In this document: one piece after another, positions 10,750 to 24,300 of the stretch | Numbering within the stretch: the stretch's first letter is position 1 | Layout: every line of letters begins with the position of its first letter | Notes under the pieces: model-generated | The model's database searches: none | What the model was told of the DNA's origin: nothing | Seen by the model: only the letters and a program-made list of their open reading frames with translations | Program-made: the position numbers and the translations under genes | Assembly: GCF_963675165.1 (NCBI RefSeq) | Contig: NC_087393.1 | Span: 2,671,502 to 2,735,501 of the forward strand | Source: Halichondria panicea | Lineage: Eukaryota > Porifera > Demospongiae > Suberitida > Halichondriidae | Reading direction: 5' to 3' | DNA length: 64,000 nt

Positions 10750-13700
10750 ATGGCTATGGCCTCAGGTACTAGAGTGGTATTACCATGGGAGAACATAGTT
10801 TGTGCAAATTGTTTAGACAAAAATCCATACGCCATTTGGTTAGTAAAATATTGTTGCTTTGATGCGCAAGCTCACAAACAACCACGGACAACTGTTGTAG
10901 TAATTGATGTGAAGAATGTTAAGCTTGTCAGAGTTAGACAGAGTCCAACTGGGACCAAGACTGGAGGTCCCAAGATGTGTAAACAACAAATGTCTCGAGG
11001 CACATGCAGAAATGGAGATAGTTGTACTAAAGCACACTCAGAAATTGAGCTCGATTGCTGGAATGCGACTTATTTCTTAAGACAAAGTAAGTTATAATTA
11101 TTACTTGTGTTTACGGCTCTCAGCAATACGTCATGATACATTTCACAGAACACGAAGACCTCATGAAACAGCTGGGAGTGCTTAAGCCCACTATATCATC
11201 GGAAGTTTGCAAGCAATGCCTGTCTGCTAATTCGAGAGCTGTGTGGCTGACTTGGCTAACATGCACTGACAGTAGCCATGCCGGCGAAGACCGTGTCACT
11301 GTGGTCATGAGGAGAGAAGCAATGGAGTTGGTAACTATTCCCGTAGAGTCAGGCCACAAAACACGTGCCTGTAAGGAAGGGGGTAAATGCAAAAAAACTG
11401 ATTGTTCATTTGCTCACAGTCAAGAAGAGCTTGAATACTGGAAATGGTCCAAATTGAGTGGAGAAATTTACAGAAAGCTGGAAAAAGTTTGTTACCCTGT
11501 ACACCAAATGACAGTTAATGTGAAGTTCAACTACTTATTACAGGTGTCTATGGACGTTTGCAAGAGCTTTTCCTACCCATGTGATAATTCAGCCTCTATG
11601 ATGGATACAGCCGGGTGTAGACAGCTTTCATGTGACAACTACAAAGAGAAGTTCCACAAACTTATCTATCTTGATAATCTGGAGCATGCCAGGAAGATGG
11701 TTGCAGAGTAAGAAATCTAATTACAAGAAATGTACAGTTATAAGAAATAGACAATAGTCTAATGATTATCATTTACACTTACCCCAATTCTGGTCATTGG
11801 TTAATTCTTGGTATGCACAATTTGACATGACCACCACAGGTGTGATGGTGACCTGACCATTGACAATGATCCTAAACATGGAGAACTTCAAACAAAAGAA
11901 GTTCATGTCGTGGGCATGAGCAGCACGAGCATGGATTATGCTTTCCAGAAACCAGTACCATGCAGAGCAGATATTACTGTATATGGTGCTGCTAGTGCAA
12001 GCCACATTTCCGGTAACGTTGAGAGTAAAGCAGACAATACTTTGGTTGTGAGAATTAAGGCAGGTCAACTACCACTGCAATTGCCTATAAAAGCTAACGT
12101 TCACTTTGAGTACGCTCACTGGAAATTCCAGCGACTGCACTGTGCCATTGAGTATGCACAACCTCAGCTGATAAAAAGACTCACGGCACCTCTACCTTCG
12201 CCTGTTCTAAATGATCTGTATATCCCTGAATTTGAATCCATCCAAATTGATAGTGAATATCAGCCAATAGTGTTGAGGAAGATTTTCAAGGGTGGACTAG
12301 GCTCCCCATTTCTTCTGCTTGGTCCTTTTGGCACTGGCAAGACACATCTTTTACTGGTAGCTGCTTTAGCACTAGGAACGGCTGGTGGCAGAATCCTCAT
12401 CTGCACACATCATAACAGAGGAGCTGATACTATTAGCAAGAAACTTGCCTCTGAGCCAGAATTTGCTGATAAAGTTCTTCGATTATACCCAAATAATTCA
12501 GAAGCATCAAAAAAGCACAGGTTTTTTTGTAGTGCATCAGCACCTAATCTAATCCGCTCTGAATTTTCTTGCTATACTATTCTGGTGACAACTTTTACAA
12601 CAGCCCTAAAACTCATTGAGCGACAAGACCTTCAGGGAAGTTTGTACTTCTCCCATATTATAATTGATGAGGGTGCACAATCCAGGGAACCTGAGGCACT
12701 GGGAGCTTTATTAATGGCAGGACCACAAACCTGTCTCATCATTGCTGGTGACAACAAGCAGGTAAGCTAGTATCAGTTGTAGCAGGAGTGCATGCACTCC
12801 TGGTAGTAGTATGCACTTTTATTCAGGTTTGTCTTCTCATAAGGTTGGTCCCAATGTCTTGGTGCTGAGTGATGTAGCCAGAAAGAATGGCCTTGGTGAA
12901 TCCCTTATTGAGAGACTACTGAAGCTCTATGAACAACGAATGCCAAAAAGCTTGAATCAATCCCGATACTCCCTCCTTACAAACTATCGAAGCCACCCCT
13001 CCATCCTCATGCTAGCATCCACTTTGTTCTATGATTGCACCCTTCAGAGTCGCAGCACAATCCAGACCCATCCCCTGGCCTCATACCCCATCGTATTTCA
13101 GTGCTCCTCTCTCCAACAAAAAGAGGTAGGGGTATCCAGATATGTGAATGAACAAGAAGCAAAACTGCTGGTCAGTAAAGCCCTGGAGTTTATTACAACA
13201 TGGCCTGAAAATGATTTAAAACGGACACCTTCTGTAGCATTAATGGCTGGATCGGATGCACAGGTAACGATGTTGTATTATTGTAGGTACTAATATTTCA
13301 TGGATATACATGTAAAATTTAGGTCAACTGTTTACGCTCGGAGTTTGCCAAGTTGCAGCACACCCAAGATTTGTTGTGCTCTGCCAAGTTGCAGCACACC
13401 CAAGATTTGCCGTGCTCTATTCAGTTCTCCTTGACGTACGCAATCCAAGGTCTATACTATTGGTGTATTTCTATCACTGTATGTGATACTATAGTGAGTA
13501 TATTGATTTATCATCTCTTATTTAGTTAGTCATCACTTGAACGATTTAACTGTAGACACACATTGTAGCGGGTCTGGTAATTAATGATTCTTTCCTATGC
13601 AGGTAGCGAGTTTGATGCTGTGTTTTTGAGTACTCACGAGCCAACTGACAAGGAGAGTAAACCACTTAACACTGTGCGGAGCATCTGCAATGAATACGTC

Positions 13701-16700
13701 TTCAACACAGTCATAACGAGATCTCGATCTCTGATTGTTGTTGTGGGGAACCCATTCCAACTTATCAAAATGAGCTCATACTTTTCGATCAATTGCTGGT
13801 CTGAGCTGATTAAGCGATGCCTCGCCTGCCAGTCCTTTCATCTACCTCAGGGCACAGTGGAACGACTATCTTACGTGATTGAGGAGCTTCATGCATTTGT
13901 TTTCTCTCTTGAAAACACTACCACATGTACAAATGACAGCAGCAATGAGGGCTATCGCAAGCTCTTTCTTTCACAAAAAAATGAGCAAATGGCCAAAAAG
14001 CTTGTTGAAAACCCGGAGAATATCATTGGTACTAGACATTGGTATGATTCAGATGATTCTGACACTGACGAGCAACAAGTTGCAACTGGTGAACTTGAGC
14101 TTCTGTCTCATCGTAAGGGGAAGATTTTGTCAGATGACCCAGCTATTTCAGGCCTTACCATCAGCTTAGCTGAAGAACGACGATGCCATTTTAGTGGTCA
14201 AAAGGTCAGAGTTGATAAGATCTCAAAAAAGATAATTGTTGATATTGAGACTGCTCGAGAGTTAAATAAGAAGTACTTTGGGCACACTTTTCTCTGTCGT
14301 GTTCAAGAAAACAGTATGAATCGATTCTACCCGTTCAACAAAACCATTCCTGTTTTAAACAATATGCCGAACCTTACAAGAGACATTTCTTCATATGGGG
14401 TAGTTTGCTTTGACCCAAACAGCATCGGCAACCGACCTAAAGCGTGCAATTTTATTCCAAAAGAATGTGCCGTTAACATGGTGTTCCTCGTGACGTATCT
14501 CAGGTGGCGCAAACGTTTTCCTTACCCATTAGGAATAGTTACGGGTGCTCTTCCTTGTGGAAATTCTGTTTTCACTGGTGACCTCCTCCTCAGGTTAGTA
14601 CATAATATCCCAATGCCAGACAACCATTTGCATTGTGAAATAGTGAGGAGTAATTGTCCTTTGTCTCCCAAATGCCGTGAATTCAACAATGTGATAACTA
14701 TAGACCCTAAGGGATCCAAAGATCACGACGATGCTCTATCATGTGTTAGAAAGGGCTTCAGGAAATTTGAAATTGGTGTTCACATCACAGATGTTCAAAT
14801 GTTTGTCCCGAAGGATTCTGAAGACGATCGAGTGGCTAGGGCGAGAGGTTGTTCTGTTTACAGCTCCACTGCTGAGTGCGTCAGTCACATGTTACCACAG
14901 CAAATAGTAGAAGCAGCCAGCATACTTCCTGATAGCCAGCCAAGAGACTCTTTTTCAGTCGTTGCTAAAGTTTTACTTTCTCCAAAAAATTACGAAGTGC
15001 ATGGCTTTGACAATGTTGAAATTGTGAAGAGTCGTGTCACATCCAAGTATGAGCTAACATATGCAGAAGCACAGACATCTCTTTTTAATGCTGACAAGAG
15101 TGATTCTTTACACAAAAAACTAGCTGTATTATGGGCTGTTACTTGTTACTTGAGACAAAAGAGACTTAATAATGCAGCCAAACATATTTCCGTTGATGAA
15201 CTTGATGAAATCTCAAACCCTGAGGCTCATGTTTTAGTCGAAGAACTTATGATATGGGCGAATAAAATGGTTGCTACAAAACTTTTTGATGATAATTTTC
15301 CGGTGATTCACCGATGCCAGTCTCCTCCGAATCAAGAAGATTTGGACAAACTAGTAGCAACATATGGCCATCATATGTCTGTGTCTCTGGATCTTCAACA
15401 GCATGTCGTAGACCAAGATACTTATCGAAGTGTGGAGATACTACACGAAACACTCAGAGAAATGAAGGCCGCTTTGGAAGAAGGAAACGTGAAAACTGCT
15501 TTGCATCAAGTTTTATTTGAGCATCTCCAACCACAAGTGGCTGTGGCCCATGCACTCTTCAACGTAATCCGCAATCGCGCTTCATATTGTGTTGCAGTTA
15601 ACGGTGATCCTCCAGACAAATATTCCCACAACTCCCTCAAATGTGACCACTACACTCATTTTACCTCTCCAATTCGACGCTACATTGATCTGGTCGTACA
15701 GAGAATGTTACTTGCTGCACTAAATAAAGAAGAAGATAGCCATAGCCTCGAAGAGCTTCAAGAAATAAGCCGAGATGTTGGAGAGAAACTTAGAGAAGCT
15801 GACAAGTATGAAAAAGACAGACAAAGTCTCGATATAGCACTAAAACTCCAGCAATCCAGCCGTAATTACACCTGTTTTGTTAAGAATGCTGAGGCGGGTG
15901 AACTCACTTGGACATTTCATGATGTCACAATGAAAGCAGCAAACCGGTTTATAAGAGGTGTTCCGTTGAAGTACCTCAATGCCATAACCATTTCTCGAAG
16001 AGATTCCTCTCCTGAGCCAGAAGATGAGGAAACTCTGGATGAAGAACAAAACTGCTCCTGGAAAGTAAAAATTGCATCTGCTGAAGGAAGTCCTCACAGC
16101 TTTCTTGCTAACCGCTTCCTTATGGGTCAACGTACCTCTGCTAACAGCCAACTCCAAATTAGCATGTTCACGGGAGAGAATGAGCCACTTACAAACGATA
16201 CAAACTTGAAACAGCAATTACTCTACGCTTCCATCTGCCCATTCACACAGAGCATAAATGTACATGATTGGAAACAGTTGCAGAAGCATGCTTGTTCTTC
16301 AGATGCCATTGATCCAGAATCTGTAGAAAGACTTCTCCCCTCATCTAGATCTCCAACCATGCCCCAGTACAAGTTCCCAAACATTAGCCATTCCCCCCTA
16401 TGGGTGTACAAGCTGTGTCGCCCCCTGCAAAGCTGTGAAGTCCTCAGAGTACAGCTAACAGGCTGCTTTAACAGTAACACCCAGATTATCTCCCCTGCAG
16501 TGCAACTGCTTGAGGTGGGACCCAACCTACGAGTGTGCATTCAGCACAACAGCAACCCTGCAGATTGCTTCACCGACACTTCGCAAACTAAACCTCCTGA
16601 ACGAGGCCATGCTTCCATTGAACAGTACTTTCACTACTGGGAGCGAGCTTTGTTGGCTGAGGCTGCCACTGCAAGCATTCTTGACACAGAGCTGCTCATC

Positions 16701-19700
16701 ATCACAGATGTAAAGCTCGAATGGCCAGAGTTAAAGCAAATCGTTGACTCAACAGGTCATGTATTCTACAAGCTACCAACAGGTGGGCTCGAGGATGATC
16801 CTATGTTATACTGTGTGTGTATGAAGCTGAGTGAAAGTTTCGCTACTTTTTCACAAGACTTCTTCAACATCAATGTCGGTGACTTGATGTGTGTACGCTG
16901 CTTTGAGAATGACGAAGGTGTGAGAGGTGTGTTCCACATGGTGGTTCATTCCGTTGCTGAGGATTGTCAGTCAGTGTACCTTAAGTTTGTAGGAGAGAAA
17001 GCAAACTTCATTAGTCCACTCATTTTAAAGTCGCTGAAAAGGATGTCTAACGAGGTTCAGCTCATACCACTCACTCTCCCATTCAGGTTAGTGCCAATTG
17101 CTCTAGGTTCCAGTATACCTATTCTAAACTTTCCAATTTTTAGGCGTATGTATAAAAGTTTGTGTAAGCTGAGATCGTCTCACAGAGAGATTCTCTCCTC
17201 CGCAATAGCGACTGGAAAAATTCATTCTGAACTTCCAGGTAAGCGTCTAATTTACATATAGCAGTTAAGTATTCTTTTGAGTACAGGAAAAGTTCCAGAT
17301 CTAGAGAATGAGAAAATGTTGACTAGTTGTGAAGCGAGAGTAGCAAATTCAATTTGGTCATCAGAAAAGTCCGAAGCAAAACTACTAAACTGCCACCAAC
17401 TCGGAGCTGTGCAGCTAGCCTGTCATAGTGAGCGGGACTTTGTCATGATTCAAGGCCCACCTGGTATGTGCGCTTTCTTTTGATATACCATATCTGAGTG
17501 AAACGTTGATTGCTCTGTATTCATGTGTTTAGGCACTGGGAAGAGCATGACAGGTGCTCACATAGCATATGCTCTTGCTGTAAAGCTCAAGAGAGAGCTT
17601 AGACAACACTCAGCTGAAAACAAGGACAACCTCAACCCTTGTGTAATGTACTGCGGCCCCTCACAACAATCAGTTAATGTTGTGTTAGGTGAGGCTCATT
17701 GTATATTAATAATTATGTTGTATATTAATGCGCTTATGTAACTTATAGACATTTTAACGTCATCTAAGGAAGTGAATGCCTCGGGTTTGAAAATTGTACG
17801 TGTGTACAGTAACGCAATTGAGAGCAAGGATTTCCTGGGTCCAAAGTATAATCCACTTGTGTTTAACCCTATCAAAGTGGACGGAGAGTGCAAAGAAAAG
17901 TTTAAAAATTATGCCTTACACCACCTAATTCGTCAAGAGAATCCAAAAATCAAGGAATTGGATCAAAAATGTGAGCAGCTCAAAATTAAAGGCCTTATTC
18001 CGAGTTTTTCCAAAAGGAACAAATATAGGAAGCTAGTAACAGATACCTCGATAAAAGTTTTAAAGAACAATGTTGACATTGTTTTGTGCACGTGTAACGA
18101 GGCTGGAAGTTATCGCATAACTAGCAGTGTTTCTCCTGAGTATTGCATCATAGATGAGTGTGCCATGGCAACAGAGCCTGAGTGCATGGTGGCAATTCGA
18201 AGAGCAAGGAAGGTTATTCTAATTGGAGATCACAAGCAGCTGCAACCTGTGCTCCGAAATACATATGCTATGAATATGGGAATGAGTAGATCATTGTTTG
18301 AAAGATTTGTAATTTCCCAGAATGTGGGACTTCACATGTTGGAAACTCAATACCGAATGGTGAGTTAATTTTGTGCGACAAGTGCTTCATTTATATTTTC
18401 TGCTAACAGCACGAGGCACTCTGCGAGTTCCCATCCAATGAATTCTATGATGGTAGACTAAAAACAGACGAATCCGTGGCCATAAAGCACGCTCAGAAGT
18501 TGGAGAATTTGGCTGCGTTCTGGCCTCAAGGCAGGGACACTCCGATGATGCTGTGTGATGTAGTGGGGATAGAAGAGGAGAATCACACTGGGCACAGGGG
18601 GTCTGCCAGGGTCGGCGTTGAGTCCAAGAGGAATACCGCAGAGGCGAAGATAATTGTGAGGGAGTAACAGAGAGATACCATGGGGAAATGAGAACCCACA
18701 TGCAACACCTACTAATATTTAGGCTTAGCTGCGCTTGCCATCGTTAACTCGAGGCGTGTATGTAGGTAGCCGCGGGTTAATTAATGTGTGCTAGAAATTT
18801 CAAAAAAAAATGAAAGCCGATAATTATGTGAAGAGCTCTATCAAGTAGCGTATTTAGATCCAAAATTTGTTGGACACAAACCACTGATCTTATGGTACGT
18901 ATCTAATCTGATATAGGACGTACATTAAGCTCTGTTCTCTAGTTCATGTCCTATATATACATTTTATTTTTGTGATTTTGTAGGCTGCAAAAGCTGAAGA
19001 GCTCATCTCCAAGTATGGTATACAGCCGGAGGAGATAGCTGCCATTACTCCTTACTCTGCCCAGAAGGAGGAGATAAAGAAACAGCTGCAACTGCTTAAA
19101 ATAGATAAAGTGGTTGTGAAAACAATTACGGATGCTCAAGGTAAATCTATGTGAAATGGAACTATATAATTATATCACTCTCCATGTAGGAAGTGAGTTT
19201 GGAATAGTTCTACTTTCTACCGTTCGATCTCAACCGCTCAAGAAGCTGCCTACCACTAAAACTAAAGTAGGTGGCCGTGGAGAGAAGACATTTGATTTAG
19301 GATGGAGGAGGGAGAACCTGGGGTTTATTACGGACAAACACCAGATCTGTGTGGGTATCACACGCTGCAAGTATGGACTCATCATAGTGGGTAAGCTTAT
19401 AATTTATCACATCATATAATTATACCCATGTGTATACATGCAGCATGCAGACATAATTATTATTGCATGCATGGATACAGTTCTTGTTATTAATAATCCA
19501 GTCAACCTTTCAGTTTGTATACAGCTTCAATTCAGAAAAGTGGCCGCGGCTAATTCTAATCCAATGGCTTGATAATTTATGAATCATTATGCTCTCTATT
19601 TGATTTTCATTTGCCAAACCACACCCAAAATGTCATATCCAGTCGTATTATACGTATAAAAGTACTGGTTTGGGACGATCAGAACTGACCAGTATACGGA

Positions 19701-20156
19701 ATATATAGCAATCGAGGTAGCCGCATTTCAGGGAAAATTTTGTGGAGTAATGGTCAAGCTAGCAATCTTATCCATGCCAAACGAAACCGGTATATTGAGC
19801 TCAAGGTGACCCTATAATTCAGAGATCAAGATTAGCAAAATTTTACTGTATATCCGTGGAAGGATCTGAGGTAGCCTTTGCAAGCTTTTTTGGGGCACCT
19901 GGCATAAATTATGGCCTTCATAATATCAGGAGTGCATGCACTCATGATAATATTTAATTGGTATTTTTTTCATTGGTCATGCATGCATGGGATCAAATTA
20001 ATTGGCTCCTCCTCATTCCTGTATAGTTATATGATCTGTGGTCCACAATGAATTGCGTATATACATGCAGGAAACAAGAAGTTGCTGACGTATGATCTAA
20101 CTTGGAGAAGGCTTGTACAACACTATGAGGAAAAGCAGTGTGTACGTTGTTTCTGA
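10750..20156 (+). CDS. HELZ2-like: HELZ2-like protein: CCCH fingers, SF1 helicase, RNB nuclease, second SF1 helicase
   Basis: Fifteen coding exons: 10750-11086, 11149-11486, 11544-11707, 11840-12761, 12844-13263, 13323-13449, 13603-17086, 17144-17238, 17287-17463, 17533-17688, 17749-18359, 18410-18655, 18984-19140, 19190-19390, 20071-20156. All phases match, giving about 2506 residues, near human HELZ2 (about 2650). Two CCCH fingers lie near residues 77-97 and 185-200. Helicase 1 has GPFGTGKT (about 443), IIIDEGAQ, GDNKQ, NYRSHPSI, a GSEF motif and TRSRS. The RNB domain (about 1137 onward) keeps the acidic cluster DPKGSKDHDDA and the later HFTSPIRRY. Helicase 2 has GPPGTGKS (split by an intron, about 2021), IIDECA, GDHKQLQP, QYRM, QGSEF and GITRCK. 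In vertebrates HELZ2 is an interferon-induced 3'-5' RNA nuclease/helicase and nuclear co-regulator; here the visible motifs support an active RNA helicase-exonuclease. Start is the first ATG of the exon. Confidence 0.92.
12783..12802. repeat. Perfect 20-bp palindrome (CAGGAGTGCA half-site)
   Basis: Exact palindrome in HELZ2-like intron 4. Relatives are at 19926-19947 (imperfect), 35228-35251 and 53751-53770. Confidence 0.7.
13347..13418 (+). repeat. In-frame 36-bp tandem duplication inside the HELZ2-like exon
   Basis: Two 36-bp units, 13347-13382 and 13383-13418, differ at two adjacent bases (TT versus CC) and encode AKLQHTQDLLCS and AKLQHTQDLPCS. The frame is preserved. Confidence 0.9.
19540..19850. 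mobile_element. Remnant of the TIR element found complete at 49681-50027
   Basis: The last large HELZ2-like intron (19391-20070) shares several blocks in the same order with 49681-50027: AAAATGTCATATCC, CTGACTAGTATGGA-like, GCTAGCAATCT and CCAAACGA. The ends are eroded here. Confidence 0.6.
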
Positions 20157-21395
20157 GGAGGACTAACACATTTTACTGGTATTATTTTATTTGTATATGT
20201 ATATACTTAGCATAATAAATTTTAAGAATAGCGCACAACACCCTTCCTTGACTCCTGTACCTATATAGATGTAAATTATAGAGCTAGTTCTAATGTATAC
20301 TTATCAGTGTAGCACTTAATTATGGCTGCATGCATGTATTATATATAATTATACCCTTTTGTTCACAGCATGCACATATAATTTATGCCTCGGTGCGCAT
20401 GCGCAAATGGGGTATATACGCTACTTGGAATGCCATTGCAGCCTTTTCAGAAGAATGCGTAGAAAAACTTGTCCATAGATACAGCCATACTACTTGGACT
20501 TCATCGATCCTTTTTAACAACAATCATGATCGATCATTACCCACTCTTTGAGTTTCTCTGCGACTCTGGATTCTGCCTGCATGCAGCAAAATTAATAATA
20601 CACGCCACATTATAAACATTTTAGCATTAATTTATTTGCTGCATGGTATAGCTTTATATTGGGTGACCGGCATATATATTAGTTACAGTATTATAATGAA
20701 GATCAAGGCATACGGTAGCCTCGATCCCAGGCCGCAGTTCCCACTTCACTTAGGGAAGTGGAAGGCCGGTGAAGGAGGCTAGGCATACGGGTGTGAATGC
20801 TGCTTGTTGTAAAAATAATGGCCTCTGCACTATCTACAATTATGCTTTCTTTGGCCCACCTCTATTGCAATAATAAAATTATTTTTGTTAACCAGAAACA
20901 ACGGAATAAATAAAAACTGATTAATTCCGTGATAATCACATAATAATATTACTTTATCTCTGTTATATGCCCTTAATTAGTATACAACATATAGCTCTAG
21001 AAAGGTACTGGTAAAATATTTGTCTCCTCAAGAACAGCGAATACAGCAAACAGAAGGTAAAAAAGCAGCAACACTACACCATATATCCTGGAATGGGGGA
21101 CAGAGTTAACAAGAAAATTATAATAACAATTTCAAGCAAAACCCAATAGTCAGTAAGCCTTTTATTATTATAATTATTATGGACTCCGGTATATAGATGA
21201 TGTACCGTAATAAATGTTATGCAATCTGAGAAAAGATACCACTTCGGTCGTTAAATACTTGTTGATAGAGCATGCAGAAATTCCTACGCAATACTATGCT
21301 GAGAGTGCACATCATTATACCTCATTCTACAACTAAGAAATTGCATTATTGAGAAAACGCCCTTCAAAGATTCTCGTCCCTCTTCTCAGATTGCA
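20157..21395. other. Intergenic region between HELZ2-like and NCLX-like genes
   Basis: Both genes end here (convergent). AATAAA-like signals occur near 20214 (plus) and in AT-rich sequence on both strands. The only structured item seen is the hairpin element at 20716-20781. Confidence 0.5.
20716..20781. repeat. GCCTCGA/GCGGCC hairpin element, long form
   Basis: Reads TAGCCTCGATCCCAGGCCGC at the left, then a small inner stem (CCCACTTC / GAAGTGG) and GGCCGGTGAAGGAGGCTA at the right. This long form matches 45280-45348. Confidence 0.75.
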
Positions 21396-24300
21396 TCACA
21401 TAATTATTAATTTTTTGTACATCACATAATTAATTGTAACAAACTTTTTTGGTGAGAATTTGAATATGAGGAATACCAGAGCAGTCATGATGAGTGACAC
21501 AACCAGGAACACCCAAGACAGTTTGACAGCAGAAAAAGCTGAGTTGGCTATGTCAAATTTAAATGGCTCCCCATACTGGTAGAACACAATCTTCACCTGC
21601 ACAAGTTAGTGCATTGACAATGTTAACACTATATATGCTTGGTATATAGAAGGATACCACTAACTCAGATAACTTTGTACAGGATGACATCAAATTTAAA
21701 GCATACTCAATGTACTGGGACTATTATGCGTGTACATATAATATTATAGTGTAAATAATATCGCATTCAAAATTACGTGGACTAACAATAATGGCAAAGC
21801 TGAGGCCAACCACATGACCCATAAGAGGGGCACCAAAACATGAAGCAAACGCCATCTGTGGTTTGTCAGATTTTGCAACAACAGTGTTTGCCACCCAGTC
21901 GGCCACAGAGTTGCCAACGGCCAGCACAGTCAAACCCAAGATTCCTGCATAAAGGAACACAACACAATGGGACTTAGAAACCAAGATCTGACTCTAAAAG
22001 CATAATTATTACTAATTTCTTGGCTTCATTATAATCTAAGAATACACATGCAGTGGACATACTGTACCACCTATAACACCATGCATAGACCTTACAAAAC
22101 TGAATGTGCAAATGTGAAAATGTAATGAGCTTGCGCTCCACAAAAAAGTTAGCACATCAGCACAGCGGTAACTTCTTGAGCACCTGTGTCTATATGAAGA
22201 AGTAGTCCAAAAGCACGAAGAATGCTGACAACTTCATTTGCAATGATGTTAAGCCAGACAATTGCAGAAGCAAAGGTCACGGGCACCAACAGTATCTGCA
22301 CACACCAATGTGGAGGTCTTTTGGGTCTCAACACACAGAACAGAAACAAAGAAAACACTGTCGCTGTTGGTAGGGAAATTAGATGATAAGACAGCTAAGT
22401 ATAATAATGTGTCGGCTTATAATTATTATAATTACAAAATTTACGTGCATGGCATGGCTGATGCAGTCTGGGACGTCTAACTATAGTTAGTCTTCTGTTC
22501 TATGGTTTCATGCAATACATGGCTGGCACGTCACGCACCCTGTGCATGGTTCTTCTAACACCTCAATCCTTAGAAACAGTCACCATGAAAATGTGTACTG
22601 TTCAAATGCAAGTATTGGGTCTCAACACGCACGCACACTGATATATATATGCATGATTCCAGTGCTATAAATAATATGTCGAAAACATACCTGCTAGTAT
22701 GAGAATTACAGGCAGTGGAATGACATTGACATAGATGGTGAATCCTTTCCATCCTTTCACAGCTATGAGAACAAGCATGGACAAAGGCAGGGGGGAGAAT
22801 GAAGCGAGGATGTAGTGCACAACACACCACCTTCCATCCTATAGTTGATTAGAGTTGTGGTACGCATAGCTATTGTGCAATTCCTCAAGACACAATGCCA
22901 TGCATGCCATATATTGTACGTATATTGTGCTTAGAGACAATGCCTATTATAATGAATATGCTGCACCTGCTTAAAATTCTTTGAATCACATGTGCATGCA
23001 TGTTATTCAGCTTGTTATTGCACTTACATGGGAGAAAGGAGGTACGGTTATCCAACGCAGAAGAGAAAATGGCAGCTGAATGAACCAGATTATCTTAACA
23101 ATGAAGTTTGACTTTTTCGGCTATAGTGAATAAATATAAGCCTAACTACACCCATCCATCACGTATACAATTACACATACCCAGCTGAGGCCTGCTAAAT
23201 AGCAATTTTTGGGTTCCTCAGGTTCCCTTGGCAACTCTATGAGTGATTCATCTTCTGTACACGTCTCTTTCACAGTTGAAATAGCTGTACAAATAAAATG
23301 TTGTGGGTATAACGTTAAAAGCAGTGTACGTATGAAAAACACTCTACATATAGATACAACCGCAGAGTCAGGCATGGATTAAAGAAGTCAAACACAGTAG
23401 ATCCTATAATACTGGATAATTATAGTACAGAGGGAGTGGTATTAACAACAAGATGCTCATAGAGCATTCACCCTGTACATTGAGCTTCATTGCACGCACA
23501 CAGCACAAAATAACGTACAATAACCGTAATGACCTTATTATAACATTATCAGTATGGAGAATGATCGTGAATCTATAAAGCAACGATTATAGATTGATTA
23601 GAAAACAGTGTTTTTGTCGCCTTCAAAGATCGCCTACAACTTTCAACTATAATTAGCCTATTCAACTACTGCCTCATTAGCAGTTACAGCAGTCTAAAAG
23701 TGTGTAGTTCGCCAAACAGCCCATTTTTGTGTCCACACACCAATCACTCTACCCCTGCTGCTGCGTGCGCACACGAGGTAATAAAAAATCATACCATAAT
23801 TATGTATACGCTGCACAATTCACAATGTGAGTACACTGTGGCATTTGCATTACAAACAACCATGTGACATGGTTAATTGTTTGTAATGGCAAATGCCAAT
23901 GTGAGTCACCTTTTTTTTTGTAATGGCAAATGCCACAGTGTACTCACATTGTGAATACGCTGTTACATACAATGTATAATGGTATTCACATATAGATCTA
24001 GTGATAGCCATCATCAGATATGACCTTTCATTATTTTAACACAAACAGCTATAGTTAAGTTAGCAATAATGAAGGCAACAATCCTGATAGTGTGGTTGTC
24101 TTTTGTTTCTGGTCTGGCACATGCTGCAAGAATAAAGATACACCTAAACAAAGAGAAGTATGAAGAGCATGTATTCAAGAGACAAGCTAGTATGACAGAA
24201 ACTGCCTGTTCCGATGCCATAGAGATATTAAGAAGCAACCTGACTTTACCTGGCATGCTGAACGATTTGAATCCACGGGTAAAATTTTATCAATCAAACA

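Noticed and set aside
18656-18670. Donor GTAACA at 18665 of the HELZ2-like gene
   Set aside because: It would put the next exon out of frame; the donor GTGAGG at 18656 keeps it.
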